A stretch of DNA of 35,070 nucleotides from Desulforhopalus sp. (GTDB lineage Bacteria; Desulfobacterota; Desulfobulbia; Desulfobulbales; Desulfocapsaceae), in assembly GCA_024710585.1 (NCBI GenBank), contig JANJUM010000241.1:1-35070 (forward strand). The letters run 5' to 3'. A program made the position numbers and the translations under genes. This document shows, piece by piece, positions 16,886 through 25,600 of the stretch. Under the pieces are notes generated by a model, which saw only the letters and a program-made list of their open reading frames with translations, was not told the DNA's origin and ran no database searches. The stretch's first letter is position 1; the number at the start of each line of letters is the position of its first letter.

Positions 16886-18658
16886 ATGGAAAACGCGGGT
16901 ACGCACAACAAAACCGGTGAGGGAGGGGGATGGATCAGCGAAGACTGGCTGGCGCTCATCCTCGGCCTGATCATCTTCGGCCTCAGCCTCGGCTCGTTCC
17001 AAGGGGTGGACATCCTCGGCTGGGGCGCCAAGACCGCGGTATGGCTCGACCCCAGCAAGGCGATCAGCACTGTCAGCTCAAAATACAAGGGGGTGGAGGG
17101 CGAGATCACCAAGATCGACGGCCAGAAGCTGACCTTGAAGGGCAAGGACGGCAAGGAGTCCACCGTCACCGTCGGCGACGAGGCCAGCAAGCTGCAGGTC
17201 GGCCAGCAGTACAAGAAGGCGGGGATGTCGCCGCTCACCTCGGTCGTCCTCACCTATCTCTTCGCCCTGGCCATCATGACCCTTGGCGCCGTCGCCCTCG
17301 GCGCCAACGTACCCAAGTTCATGTTCGGCTTCACCCTCGCCTTCTGGCTGAGCTATTTGTGCTGGATGATGGGCCACTGGGCCTATATCGCCGCCACCAA
17401 GCAGCAGGCCACCAAGTTCGGCATCCCCTGGGCGCTGAGCATGAGCGGCGAGTTCGGCTTCATCCTCGCCCTGATCCTCGGCCTGATCATCGGCAACTTC
17501 TTCCCCCGCCTGGCGGACATGATGAAGGAAGCGGCCCGCCCCGAGCTCTATATCAAAACCGGCATCGTCATCATGGGCGCCGGCCTGGGCATCAAGGCCG
17601 CCGAATCCTTCGGCCTGGCCTCGAACATCATGTTCCGGGGCTTCTGCGCCATCGTCGAGGCCTATCTCATCTACTGGGCGGTGGTCTACTACATCTCCCG
17701 CAAGTACTTCAAGTTCAGCCGTGAATGGTCGGCGCCGCTGGCCTCGGGCATCTCCATCTGCGGCGTGTCCGCCTCCATCGCCACCGGCGGCGCCATCCGC
17801 GCCCGGCCAATCGTGCCCATCATGGTGTCGTCGCTGGTGGTCATTTTCGTCGCCATCGAGATGGTCATCCTGCCCTTCCTCGCCAAATTCTTCCTGTGGA
17901 CCGAGCCCCTCGTCGCCGGTGCCTGGATGGGTCTGGCAGTCAAGTCCGACGGCGGCGCCATCGCCAGCGGCGCCATCACCGACGCCCTCATCCGCGCCCA
18001 GGCGCTGGATGCGGCCGGCATCAACTATGCCGAAGGTTGGATCACCATGACCGCCACCACGGTAAAGATGTTCATCGATATCTTCATCGGCGTGTGGGCC
18101 TTCCTCCTCGCCTACATTTGGGTGGCCAAGATCGACGTCAAACCCGGCCAGAAAGTCGACGCCGGGGAGATCTGGCATCGCTTCCCGAAGTTCGTCATCG
18201 GCTACGTGCTGACCTTCGTCGTCCTCGTCGTCATGTGCTGGCCCGCAGCCAAGGTCATGGGCCCAGCCGACAAGGAAATAGCGGAACTGAAGGCGGCGGC
18301 GATCTCCGTCGAGACCAAGATCAAGGCCACCAGCGATGCCACCGCCCTCGCGGCGCTGAAGAAGGAGCAGGACGGCATCAAAGCCAAGCAGAAGGAAGTC
18401 AACGACAAGATCAAGGAGCCCAAGAGCTTCCTCGGCAAAGCGAAATCGGCCAGCGGTCAGGGCGACGTCTTCCGTGGCCTGTTCTTCCTGATGTGCTTTT
18501 TCACCATCGGCCTGGTGTCCAACTTCAAGAAGTTGATGCAGGAAGGCCTCGGCAAGCTGGCGGCGGTGTACTGCATCAGCCTGTTCGGCTTCATCATCTG
18601 GGTCGGCCTGTTCATCTCATGGCTCTTTTTCCATGGCGTCAAGCCGCCGACAATCTAG
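16886..18658 (+). CDS. YeiH-type putative sulfate exporter (PSE family) with two extra soluble insertions
   Basis: A polytopic membrane protein of 590 residues. The start at 16886 has AAGGAGG (16875-16881) upstream. The core shows YeiH/PSE signatures: GIVIMGAGLGIKAAESFGLA, the ISICGVSASIATGGAI stretch, and GAWMGLAVKSDGGAIASGAI, with about ten hydrophobic segments. The family is annotated as sulfate exporters, largely by association with sulfonate metabolism, so the substrate is uncertain. It is much longer than the usual ~340-residue YeiH because of two insertions. Residues ~57-112 between TM1 and TM2 are a small beta-rich domain (GEITKIDGQKLTLKGKDGK). Residues ~458-525 are a Lys/Ala-rich coiled coil (EIAELKAAAISVETKIKA). 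A 55-residue membrane protein follows 15 bp downstream and probably belongs to the same transcript. Confidence 0.82.
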   Translation: MENAGTHNKTGEGGGWISEDWLALILGLIIFGLSLGSFQGVDILGWGAKTAVWLDPSKAISTVSSKYKGVEGEITKIDGQKLTLKGKDGKESTVTVGDEASKLQVGQQYKKAGMSPLTSVVLTYLFALAIMTLGAVALGANVPKFMFGFTLAFWLSYLCWMMGHWAYIAATKQQATKFGIPWALSMSGEFGFILALILGLIIGNFFPRLADMMKEAARPELYIKTGIVIMGAGLGIKAAESFGLASNIMFRGFCAIVEAYLIYWAVVYYISRKYFKFSREWSAPLASGISICGVSASIATGGAIRARPIVPIMVSSLVVIFVAIEMVILPFLAKFFLWTEPLVAGAWMGLAVKSDGGAIASGAITDALIRAQALDAAGINYAEGWITMTATTVKMFIDIFIGVWAFLLAYIWVAKIDVKPGQKVDAGEIWHRFPKFVIGYVLTFVVLVVMCWPAAKVMGPADKEIAELKAAAISVETKIKATSDATALAALKKEQDGIKAKQKEVNDKIKEPKSFLGKAKSASGQGDVFRGLFFLMCFFTIGLVSNFKKLMQEGLGKLAAVYCISLFGFIIWVGLFISWLFFHGVKPPTI

Positions 18659-18673
18659 CGCAAAGGAGTGGTT

Positions 18674-18841
18674 ATGGAACAGAAACAGCAGCCGCAAGTG
18701 GCTGAAGAAATGAAAAAAATGGAGTATGAGCCGCTGCTCCCCGCCGAGCTCTCGCTGATCCGCTGGTCAATCGGCATCGGTGTCGGCTCCCTGTTTATCC
18801 TCTACTATGTGAGCCAGTGGCTCTTCCCAGGCGGCCACTGA
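18674..18841 (+). CDS. Small single-span membrane protein (55 aa) behind the YeiH-type transporter
   Basis: A short open frame with ATG at 18674, AAAGGAG (18662-18668) just upstream and TGA at 18839-18841. It has a Gln/Glu/Lys-rich cytoplasmic-looking N-terminus (about residues 1-27, with PLLPAELSLIRW), one strong hydrophobic segment (SIGIGVGSLFILYYVSQWLF, about 33-52) and a GGH end. The good ribosome-binding site, the 15-bp gap to the transporter stop and the membrane span argue that it is translated and works as an accessory subunit or stabiliser of that transporter. This is inference, since I know of no named family for it. It ends 13 bp before the convergent small gene. Confidence 0.72.
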   Translation: MEQKQQPQVAEEMKKMEYEPLLPAELSLIRWSIGIGVGSLFILYYVSQWLFPGGH

Positions 18842-18854
18842 GAGAGGAACACAA

Positions 18855-19133
18855 TCAACCCCGCGAGGCCGAGATGCGCATCATCTCCAATGCCTGACGG
18901 TATTCTTCGAGGCGCTGCTCCCAGAGGGGCAGCGCCTCGACGTCTTCCTGCCATGCCGCCAGTTCGGAGGGGGAAAGCGCCAATCTTCCGGCGCCAACAG
19001 CCTCGCGGGCGGCTGCATAGTCCATGCCGTGGGCGCGCTGACGCGCTTCGAGGGCGGCGTGGATCTTCTTGACCACATGGCGGTGGTGGTTCAGTTCACG
19101 GGCGATGGAGATTTCGTACTCGTCGGTATGCAT
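18855..19133 (-). CDS. Small hypothetical protein (92 aa), helical
   Basis: The start at 19133 (MHTDEYEIS) has AGGA about seven bases upstream. The frame is open back to 19319, but the earlier Cys/Arg-rich part looks non-coding. The protein is soluble, charged and predicted largely helical, with an N-terminal RELNHHRHVVKKIHAALEAR helix and a C-terminal heptad-like segment (ALPLWEQRLEEYRQALEMM). There is no signal peptide and no motif I recognise. The His-rich HHRHVVKKIH segment might bind metal, but this is speculative. It is convergent with the small membrane protein and lies about 300 bp downstream of the MOT1-type permease on the same strand. Confidence 0.6.
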   Translation of the reverse strand: MHTDEYEISIARELNHHRHVVKKIHAALEARQRAHGMDYAAAREAVGAGRLALSPSELAAWQEDVEALPLWEQRLEEYRQALEMMRISASRG

Positions 19134-19433
19134 GATCGTTTCCTGTACTGCCGATTGACTCGTCCTTCGCGCCCCGCAACGCCCCCCGCGATCCTCAGCG
19201 GAATGGTCGCGAGGGCGGTGGCGCTTGCTGGCACAACACGCTCGACACCATGCCGAACGCTGGAAAACCATAGCCCACTCGACGTGAAAAGTGCAACACC
19301 TTGAGGAAAGGGGGCGCACTCCGGACGCTCACCCAGCCACAGTCCGTCCGCCGCTGGCCCTGCCTGCCGTGCCGAGGAAGGTTCTCTCCGCCGGGCCGCT
19401 TTCCATGGCCCATCAACACTTTGCCAGCTCATC
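19134..19433. other. 300-bp spacer between the MOT1-type permease and the small hypothetical gene
   Basis: I see no gene and no clear promoter here. Just past the permease stop, GGGCC/GGCCC can pair around a nine-base loop on the minus strand, without a T-run, so it is at best a weak factor-dependent terminator. The region must carry the promoter of the small gene unless that gene is read from the permease transcript. Confidence 0.4.
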
Positions 19434-20696
19434 TCAAATCTTGACCTTGAATTTGCGGATAAAGAAATCAACGGCGATACCGACTGCGAAGGCCCAGCCC
19501 ATATTGGGCACGGCCAGGGCGATGCCGGCGATGAGCAGGGCGACGAAATACTCTTCGTTGGTCTTGAGGCTCCTCAGCAGCGGGCATAGCTCGAGGCCAG
19601 CGAAGACGAGGAGCACCCCGAGTACCGACTGGGGAATGATGGAGAGCAGGGTGAAGCCGAACTCGCCGAACAACAGGGCTATGATCACGAAGAAGACTCC
19701 TATCATCACCGGCGCGCCACCGGTTCTCGCCCCGAAGCGGTAATGGGCTGCCAGGCCGCCGGTGCCATGGCACATGGGTACCGCTCCGAGCAGTCCGGCG
19801 GGCAGATTCATCAGGCCCATGGAGAAGGCGAACCTGCCCGCCTTGGCTTTACGCAACTCCGGATGGCCGTTAAAGAGCGAGCAGCAGGTATCGGCCGTGC
19901 CGACGCAGGCGTTGCCGATGGTCAAGGGGATCTGCGGGATGATGAGCATGATGGCGGCCGTCCAGAAATCGGCCATAGTGGGGCTGACAATATGCATCGC
20001 AGTCGGCCCGAGGGAGAATTTCAGGCCGGCGAAGCCGCCCAGGGCGATCCCAGACGCGATACCGACCGCCAGGGCCATCAAGGCGGCGGGGAAGCGCTTG
20101 TTGTCGAGGAGGAGCAGGACGAGTGCGAAGACGACGACGCCGACGACGAGGTTGACCGGCAGCCCGGCCAGGTGGCTCTCCATGCCGGACAGGAAGACAT
20201 TTTTATGAGTGATGAGTTCGATACCCTTCTTGAGAAAGATCAGCCCGAGGGTCAGCTGGATGCCGCGCACCACCGCCTGGGAAAAGAGCCTCGCCAGCCG
20301 GTCGATGATCCCGGTCAGGGATGCGACCAGGAGAAAAACCGAGAAAATGATGCCCGCAGCGCCGATCACCGCTTCGGTGATGACGGCGGGGTACATTATG
20401 GCGATGGCCCCGACCGCCTTGAGGGGCTGCACTGGCACCGGCAGGCGATAGTAGTAGCCAGCTACAATATAGAAAAGGCCAAAGGTCAGAAAGACCGAGG
20501 ACGGACTCAAGTGGTTGATGAAGATCATCCCTACGACAATGGGCAGGAGGGTGCCCAGATCGCCAAAGGCGCCGGCCAGTTCCACCCGGTCGAATTGCAA
20601 CGCCGGCAAGGGTGCCTGGCCAGGGGGAGCAGCCGTAGGTGAAGCGCTGTCCGGCCCCTGGGCGGGCGCAACGGGTTTTTCCTGCTGTTTCATCAT
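19434..20696 (-). CDS. Putative sulfate/molybdate permease, MOT1 family (MFS_MOT1)
   Basis: An inner-membrane transporter of 420 residues with about ten hydrophobic segments. Two signature motifs of the MOT1/SulP-related molybdate transporters are present: AGAFGDLGTLLPI (about 41-53) and PVPVQPLKA (86-94). The C-terminal half carries PMCHGTGGLAAHYRFGART (about 307-325), also typical of this family. MOT1 proteins in algae and plants import molybdate with high affinity, while bacterial members are annotated as sulfate or molybdate transporters without firm substrate data. The start is one of two adjacent ATGs (20696 or 20693) behind AGAGGT; the first ~30 residues are Pro/Ala-rich and cytoplasmic. 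The gene is divergent from the TunR-like regulator and is the most likely target of that protein. Confidence 0.88.
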   Translation of the reverse strand: MMKQQEKPVAPAQGPDSASPTAAPPGQAPLPALQFDRVELAGAFGDLGTLLPIVVGMIFINHLSPSSVFLTFGLFYIVAGYYYRLPVPVQPLKAVGAIAIMYPAVITEAVIGAAGIIFSVFLLVASLTGIIDRLARLFSQAVVRGIQLTLGLIFLKKGIELITHKNVFLSGMESHLAGLPVNLVVGVVVFALVLLLLDNKRFPAALMALAVGIASGIALGGFAGLKFSLGPTAMHIVSPTMADFWTAAIMLIIPQIPLTIGNACVGTADTCCSLFNGHPELRKAKAGRFAFSMGLMNLPAGLLGAVPMCHGTGGLAAHYRFGARTGGAPVMIGVFFVIIALLFGEFGFTLLSIIPQSVLGVLLVFAGLELCPLLRSLKTNEEYFVALLIAGIALAVPNMGWAFAVGIAVDFFIRKFKVKI

Positions 20697-20915
20697 CCGC
20701 ACCTCTGGCTGTTTTTCTCTGCTGGCAGCAAAACTTCCGGCCCATCTCATTGACACGTTAATTCTTGCAATCGTGCCATTCAATATGGTTTACACGTCAT
20801 GGGCCGCTGTTGTCAAGCCCCGCGCAGCGGTTGCCAAAGATGCCGCAAGTGGATACACTTGCGAAAGAAGCTCTTTCCGTTCACCTCTTCCTGCCACCCC
20901 CTTGGCCAAAAGCCA
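20697..20915. promoter_or_regulatory. Divergent promoter/operator region between the MOT1 permease and the TunR-like regulator
   Basis: The AT-richer part (about 20740-20800) contains TGACACG (20751-20757) and CGTGCCA (20772-20778), an inverted repeat with 6 of 7 matches and 14 bases between. This 28-bp footprint is what a XerC/D-like protein dimer would cover. A second copy of the half-site, TTTACACGTCA (20790-20800), matches TTGACACGTTA (20750-20760) in direct orientation. It also holds TTGACA at 20750 and, on the minus strand, TTGAAT about 17 bases from TAACGT, possible promoter elements of either gene. The known TunR motif is about 30 bp, so size and position fit, but I cannot compare the sequence itself. 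Confidence 0.45.
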
Positions 20916-21992
20916 ATGCAAGAAACTCCACACAAGCCGGATACCTCGGGGTCTGGACGGCTCCTGCCCAGTGTCGACGCCGAGCGGTGTCTCGATGCGC
21001 AGCAGCTCCACGACCTGGAGCAGGCCTTCCAGCGTTGGGTGTCTGCCGCGCGTCGAGAGGATCACCGCCACTCCCGACAACGCATCTTTCTCATTTTCCT
21101 CATCATTCGCTACAGTGGCGCGCGCCTCAACGAAGTGCTCAGTCTCGATCCGCTGGCTGATCTCGACCTGAGCCAGCACACGATCCGCTTCGGCAGGAAA
21201 AACGCCGGCCGGGATCTCTCCGGCAGAGAGGTGCAAATCCCGGAAGCGATCGCCAGGGATATAGGCACCATCCTCGCCGATGCCCAAAGCACATGGCCGG
21301 GTGGCACCGTCTTTCGTATCGACCCGGCGCATGTCCGCCGCAAATTCTACGAGCAGGCGACAGCCGTTGGCCTCCCACCCTCGCTCGGCACCCCCGAGAC
21401 TCTCCGCAAGTCGCGGGCGGTGGAACTGATGCGCAGCAACATGCCCCTGCCGGTCATCCAGAAGATCCTTGGCCACTCGACCCCCAACCTCGCCGCCTCC
21501 TACGTGGAATTTTCCGCCGACGAAATCAGCAGGGTGGCCAAGCTGTTCGCCGAGCGGGAAAACAGGCGCAAGACCAGCGCCCGCAATTCTTTCTTCGGCA
21601 AGGTCGGCGCCATCCGTCGCGGCACGGTGCAGACCGTCGTCGAAGTGGTGTCCCTGAACGGGCAAGTGGTGACCTCGGTCATCACCACCGACAGCCTCGC
21701 CCGGCTGGGGCTGAAGATCGGCACGCTCGTCACGGCGGAAGTGAAAGCCCCGTGGATTCAGCTCTGTAAAGATCTCCGCCCGCCCAACTGCTCGGCGGAA
21801 AACCTTTTTCAGGGGAAGGTGTCGCGCGTCGTCAGCAGCTCCACCACCGCCGAGGTGGTGGTCTGCCTCGCCGACGGCACGGAGCTGTGCACCGTCATCA
21901 CCGAGGAACGCCGCCGTCAGATGGCCATCGCCACGGGCGACCAGCTCTGGGCTTTCTTCGACGCTTTCACCGTCGTGCTGCACGTCGACTGA
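20916..21992 (+). CDS. tunR: TunR-like molybdate/tungstate-responsive regulator (tyrosine-recombinase fold + two TOBE domains)
   Basis: Encodes 358 residues from the ATG at 20916 (MQETPHKPD); the frame is open to 20799, and neither start has a strong ribosome-binding site. Residues ~20-215 match the catalytic half of XerC/D recombinases: SGARLNEV (R70), TLRKSRAVELM (R164), ILGHST (H187) and SYVEFS (Y196). The first histidine of the H-x-x-R motif is replaced by glutamate (E161, PETLR), which suggests DNA binding without recombination. The C-terminus has two Mop/TOBE repeats (about 224-280 and 296-355; NSFFGKVGAIRRGTV and NLFQGKVSRVVSSST), as in the ModE effector domain. This architecture defines TunR, a family described in sulfate-reducing deltaproteobacteria that controls molybdate/tungstate uptake genes. 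The divergent MOT1-type permease supports that role. Confidence 0.85.
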   Translation: MQETPHKPDTSGSGRLLPSVDAERCLDAQQLHDLEQAFQRWVSAARREDHRHSRQRIFLIFLIIRYSGARLNEVLSLDPLADLDLSQHTIRFGRKNAGRDLSGREVQIPEAIARDIGTILADAQSTWPGGTVFRIDPAHVRRKFYEQATAVGLPPSLGTPETLRKSRAVELMRSNMPLPVIQKILGHSTPNLAASYVEFSADEISRVAKLFAERENRRKTSARNSFFGKVGAIRRGTVQTVVEVVSLNGQVVTSVITTDSLARLGLKIGTLVTAEVKAPWIQLCKDLRPPNCSAENLFQGKVSRVVSSSTTAEVVVCLADGTELCTVITEERRRQMAIATGDQLWAFFDAFTVVLHVD

Positions 21993-22602
21993 ACCGAGAC
22001 GCTGCAACCTCCAGCACCCCCGAAAGCACCTTATCTTTCAGGAAAAGTTTCTCCAGAATTTCTAAAACAGGCTTCTCCCTGGTGCCCCTCATTTATCGCC
22101 TAATTTTATAAATTAATATTATATTTTTTGATTCCGCCAATCGTAATCGCTCTTTGTTCGCGACAGGCATTGATCGCACAATCCAAAGCCCGCCTCCCAG
22201 CCAATTTCAAGCCATTTCCTCGAATAGACCTTCGCAACCGAACCGCAGTCGCAAGCTTCTTGCGCACCGAATGCCCCGCCGTTGATGATGCACCTTCATA
22301 ATCGGCGGTCTTGCTCTCTTCACGCTGATTTTTCTTGAGGCTGACCAAAAAAATGCTTTGGCATGAGAATCACCCTCAGCGGGATCAACCCGCCCCTCGC
22401 ATTGAAGGCAACATTCAGTTTTTGCAGATAAAATGACGATTCATCCAGATTGGCGTCCGCATCGCGAAAAATTTGTCAAAATTATCGGAAAAAGGTAGCG
22501 TTAATCTAGAGTCTGGGCTCTTCCTTCGTCGAACCGGGCCTTTTCAGTTTCAGCTGAAGAAGGCCATTGCATCTCTCCTTCACCCCTCGATCGAATGGTA
22601 AC
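21993..22602. other. AT-rich intergenic region before the triple-VFT kinase
   Basis: About 610 bp without a convincing gene. The most AT-rich run is around 22096-22130. A plus-strand TTGTCA near 22476 and a TAAAAT near 22429 are isolated promoter-like words without good partners. No intrinsic terminator follows the regulator gene. The composition drop relative to flanking coding DNA suggests a regulatory spacer or a remnant of an old insertion, but no end repeats are visible. Confidence 0.4.
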
Positions 22603-25600
22603 ATGCCGGATACGCCGCACACACGCCCGTGGTTGACGAGAGTCGCCCGAACCTGCCCGATTGCTGCTCTGCTTCTGTGCAGCCTGCTGCTTTTCGCAGT
22701 TTCCGTCCGCGGCGCGACTGAACCGGAACCCGACTCCACCCCTATCACGGCTGTGGCCGCGGACAATGTGCCGCTTGCCCTCACTCCTGCCGAGGAGAAG
22801 TGGCTGAATGGCAAGCCTGTGGTCAGCATAGCGGTGATGAACGACTGGCCGCCGCTCAATTTCATCGCCCCCGGCGGCGAGCCGATAGGCATCGGGGCCG
22901 ATCTCCTGCATCTCCTCGTCGGCAAACTCGGTCTCACCGTGCGCATCATCCCCGGGTCGTTCAAGGACAACCTCGAGGCGGTGCGGGAGGGGAGAATCGA
23001 TGCCCTGATGGACGTCTCCCCCAAGCCGGAGCGGGAAGCCTATCTCAATTTCACCACGCCGTACCTCAGTGTGCCCCATGTCTTTGTCGGCAGGGCCGAT
23101 GGTCCCTACTATGCCAACGAAGAGCAACTCGCCGGCAAGACCGTGGCCATGGAAGAGGGGTTTTTCGGGGCCAGCCACTTTCGCGAGAAGCATGCAACGG
23201 TAACAGTTCGCGAGTATGCCACCACTTCAGCGTGTCTGGCTGCAGTTTCTCAAGGCGAGGCCGAAGCCTACGCCGGCAACCGCGCCGTGGCCGGATATCT
23301 CCTGACCAGGGATTTACTGACCAATCTGCGGATCATGGGCCGGCTCAATCGGCCCGATTCCGTCCTGGCCATCGGCACCCGCAAGGATCTCCCCGAACTG
23401 GCCGGGATCTTCAGCAAGGCCCTGGCAACCATCACCCCAGGCGAGCACCTGGCCATCCTCCACAAGTGGACGGGGGGGGCTGCCAGCAAAGTGACCGCGG
23501 ACCTCACCGAAGAGCAACAGGCCTATGTTGCCGCGCATCCGGTGGTGCGAGTCGCCGCCACCGGCAACTGGCCGCCTTTCGAGTATCTGGACAGCTCAGG
23601 CGGTTACCGGGGCATCTCCGCCGACATCTTCCGCCTGGTCGCCGAGCGGGTCGGCCTGCGCCCGGAGATTCGCAGCGAACCCTGGCCGGTGCTCTACGAC
23701 ATGCTGAAACGCCAGGAGCTCGATGTCAGTCCGGGGATGACCCCTTCCGCCGAGCGGCAACGGGATTTCCTCTTCACCCGGCCATACCTCAGCCCGCTGC
23801 TGGGCATCTGGGTTCGATCCGACGAAGAAGGCGTCAAGACCATCGAGGACCTCAACGGCAAGACCGTGGCGGTGGAAGAGGAGTTTTATCTCGCCGAGCA
23901 CCTCGCCGAGAAATACCGGGGGATCAAGCTGCACCGCCATCCCTCGACCCTGGATGCGCTCAAGGCGGTTACGGTGGGCCAGGCCACAGCCTATCTCGGC
24001 GTGGATGCCGTTGGCAGTTATCTCGTCGACCGCTATCTCATCAAAGGGCTCCGCCTTGTTGGCTATGTCGAGGACAAGCCGATGGAACTGGCCATCGGGG
24101 TGCGCGGCGACGCCCCCATGCTCCATGCCATTCTTGCCAAAGGGTTGGAAACCGTCTCCGATCGCGAGGTCCACGAGATTCGCAACCAGTACGTTGGCGA
24201 TGCCGACGGTTTCGAAGCGGAGGTCCGGCTCGGCCCGGGGGACCGTCAATGGCTGGCCGAGCATCGGCAGATGCGCCTTGGCGTTGACGCGAACTGGCTG
24301 CCTTTCGAGGCGATCAACGAGCGTGGCGAATACCTGGGGGTCGTCTCGGAGTATGTCGGATGGCTCAACGCTACCCTCGACGTCGCCATGGCCCCCTTGC
24401 CGGATGTCCGTTCGACGGAGTTCCTGCGCCGGGTCGAAGAGGGTGACCTCGATGTCATCGCCGCCCTGAGCCCGACTCCGGAGCGCCGACGCCATCTCCT
24501 CTTCACCCAGCCCTACCTGACCATCCCGATGATTCTCGTCACCCGGATCGACGCCCCCTTCATCGGTGGTCTTGCCGACTTGCACGGCAAACGGGTGGCA
24601 GTCGCGGAAGGATATATGGGGGAGGAATTTCTCCGCCGTGATTTTCCGGGCATTGATCTGCGCAAGTACGGCAATCTCGGTGACTGCCTGGCCGCCGTAG
24701 CCGCGGGGGAAGCAGACGCCGCCTTCGACAATCTCGCCTCGACGACCTATGCCATACGCGCCAACTCTCTCGATCGCCTGAAGATTGCCGCGACCACTTC
24801 CTATACTTTCGAGCTGTGCTTTGCAGTGCGCAAAGACTGGCCTCAACTCGTCAAAATCCTCGACCAGGCCTTGACCACCCTGCCCAAGCAGAGCCGAAAT
24901 GCCTTTTACGATCGATGGATCAACGTCTATCTCCAGTCCCGGGTGGATTGGGTGGCGGTGCGCCGCATCGCCGGGGGCTTGTCCTTTACCGCCCTGATCG
25001 TCATCTCGGTAGTGCTCTGGTGGAACCGCCGCCTCGCCTCGGAAATAGCGGAACGGAAACGGGTCGAGGAAGCATTGCGGCAGACTCGTGGGGAGTTGCA
25101 GCAGATCTTCGACAATGCCCAGGTAGGCATCCTCCTCGTCCGCGACGGGCAGGGCGAGTCGCGCTGCAACGCCAGGCTGGCCGAGATCCTCGGCTACGAT
25201 CAGCTACCATGCGGCGAAGAGGAGACGGAGGCCGCGGAAATTCGCCTGGCACCCGATCATCACACCCTGTTCGCCCAGGAGTATCTACACGGGCTTGCGG
25301 CAGGGCGCCAGGTGCAGGTCGAGCGGAAGGTGTCACGCCAGGATGGCAGCGAGATCTGGTGCTCGCTCTCCGGCAAGGCCCTTGACCAAAGCACGCCCCC
25401 CGATCTGACCGCGGGAGTGCTTTGGGTGGTCGACGACATCGACAAGCGTCGTGAGGCCGAACGGATCATCAAGGACCAGGTGATGTTCCAGGCCGCGTTG
25501 ATCGACACCATCCCCAACCCTATCGTCATCAAAGACGCCGAAGCCCGTTTCGTCGGTTGTAACCGCGCCTACGAGACCGCTTTCGGAGTCAATCGTGACG

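Noticed and set aside
20799-21992. Phage integrase / mobile-element marker
   Set aside because: The recombinase-like domain has an altered active site and is fused to two TOBE repeats. No attachment repeats, tRNA or phage genes are nearby. The architecture fits the TunR regulator family instead.
22106-22348. 80-residue minus-strand frame in the AT-rich spacer
   Set aside because: It begins with TTG, has no ribosome-binding site and no resemblance to a known protein. It is retained only as non-coding spacer.
22451-22467. Possible sigma-54 promoter (TGGCGT-N5-TCGC) upstream of the triple-VFT kinase
   Set aside because: Only partial agreement with both elements, and about 140 bp from the start codon; likely chance in GC-rich DNA.
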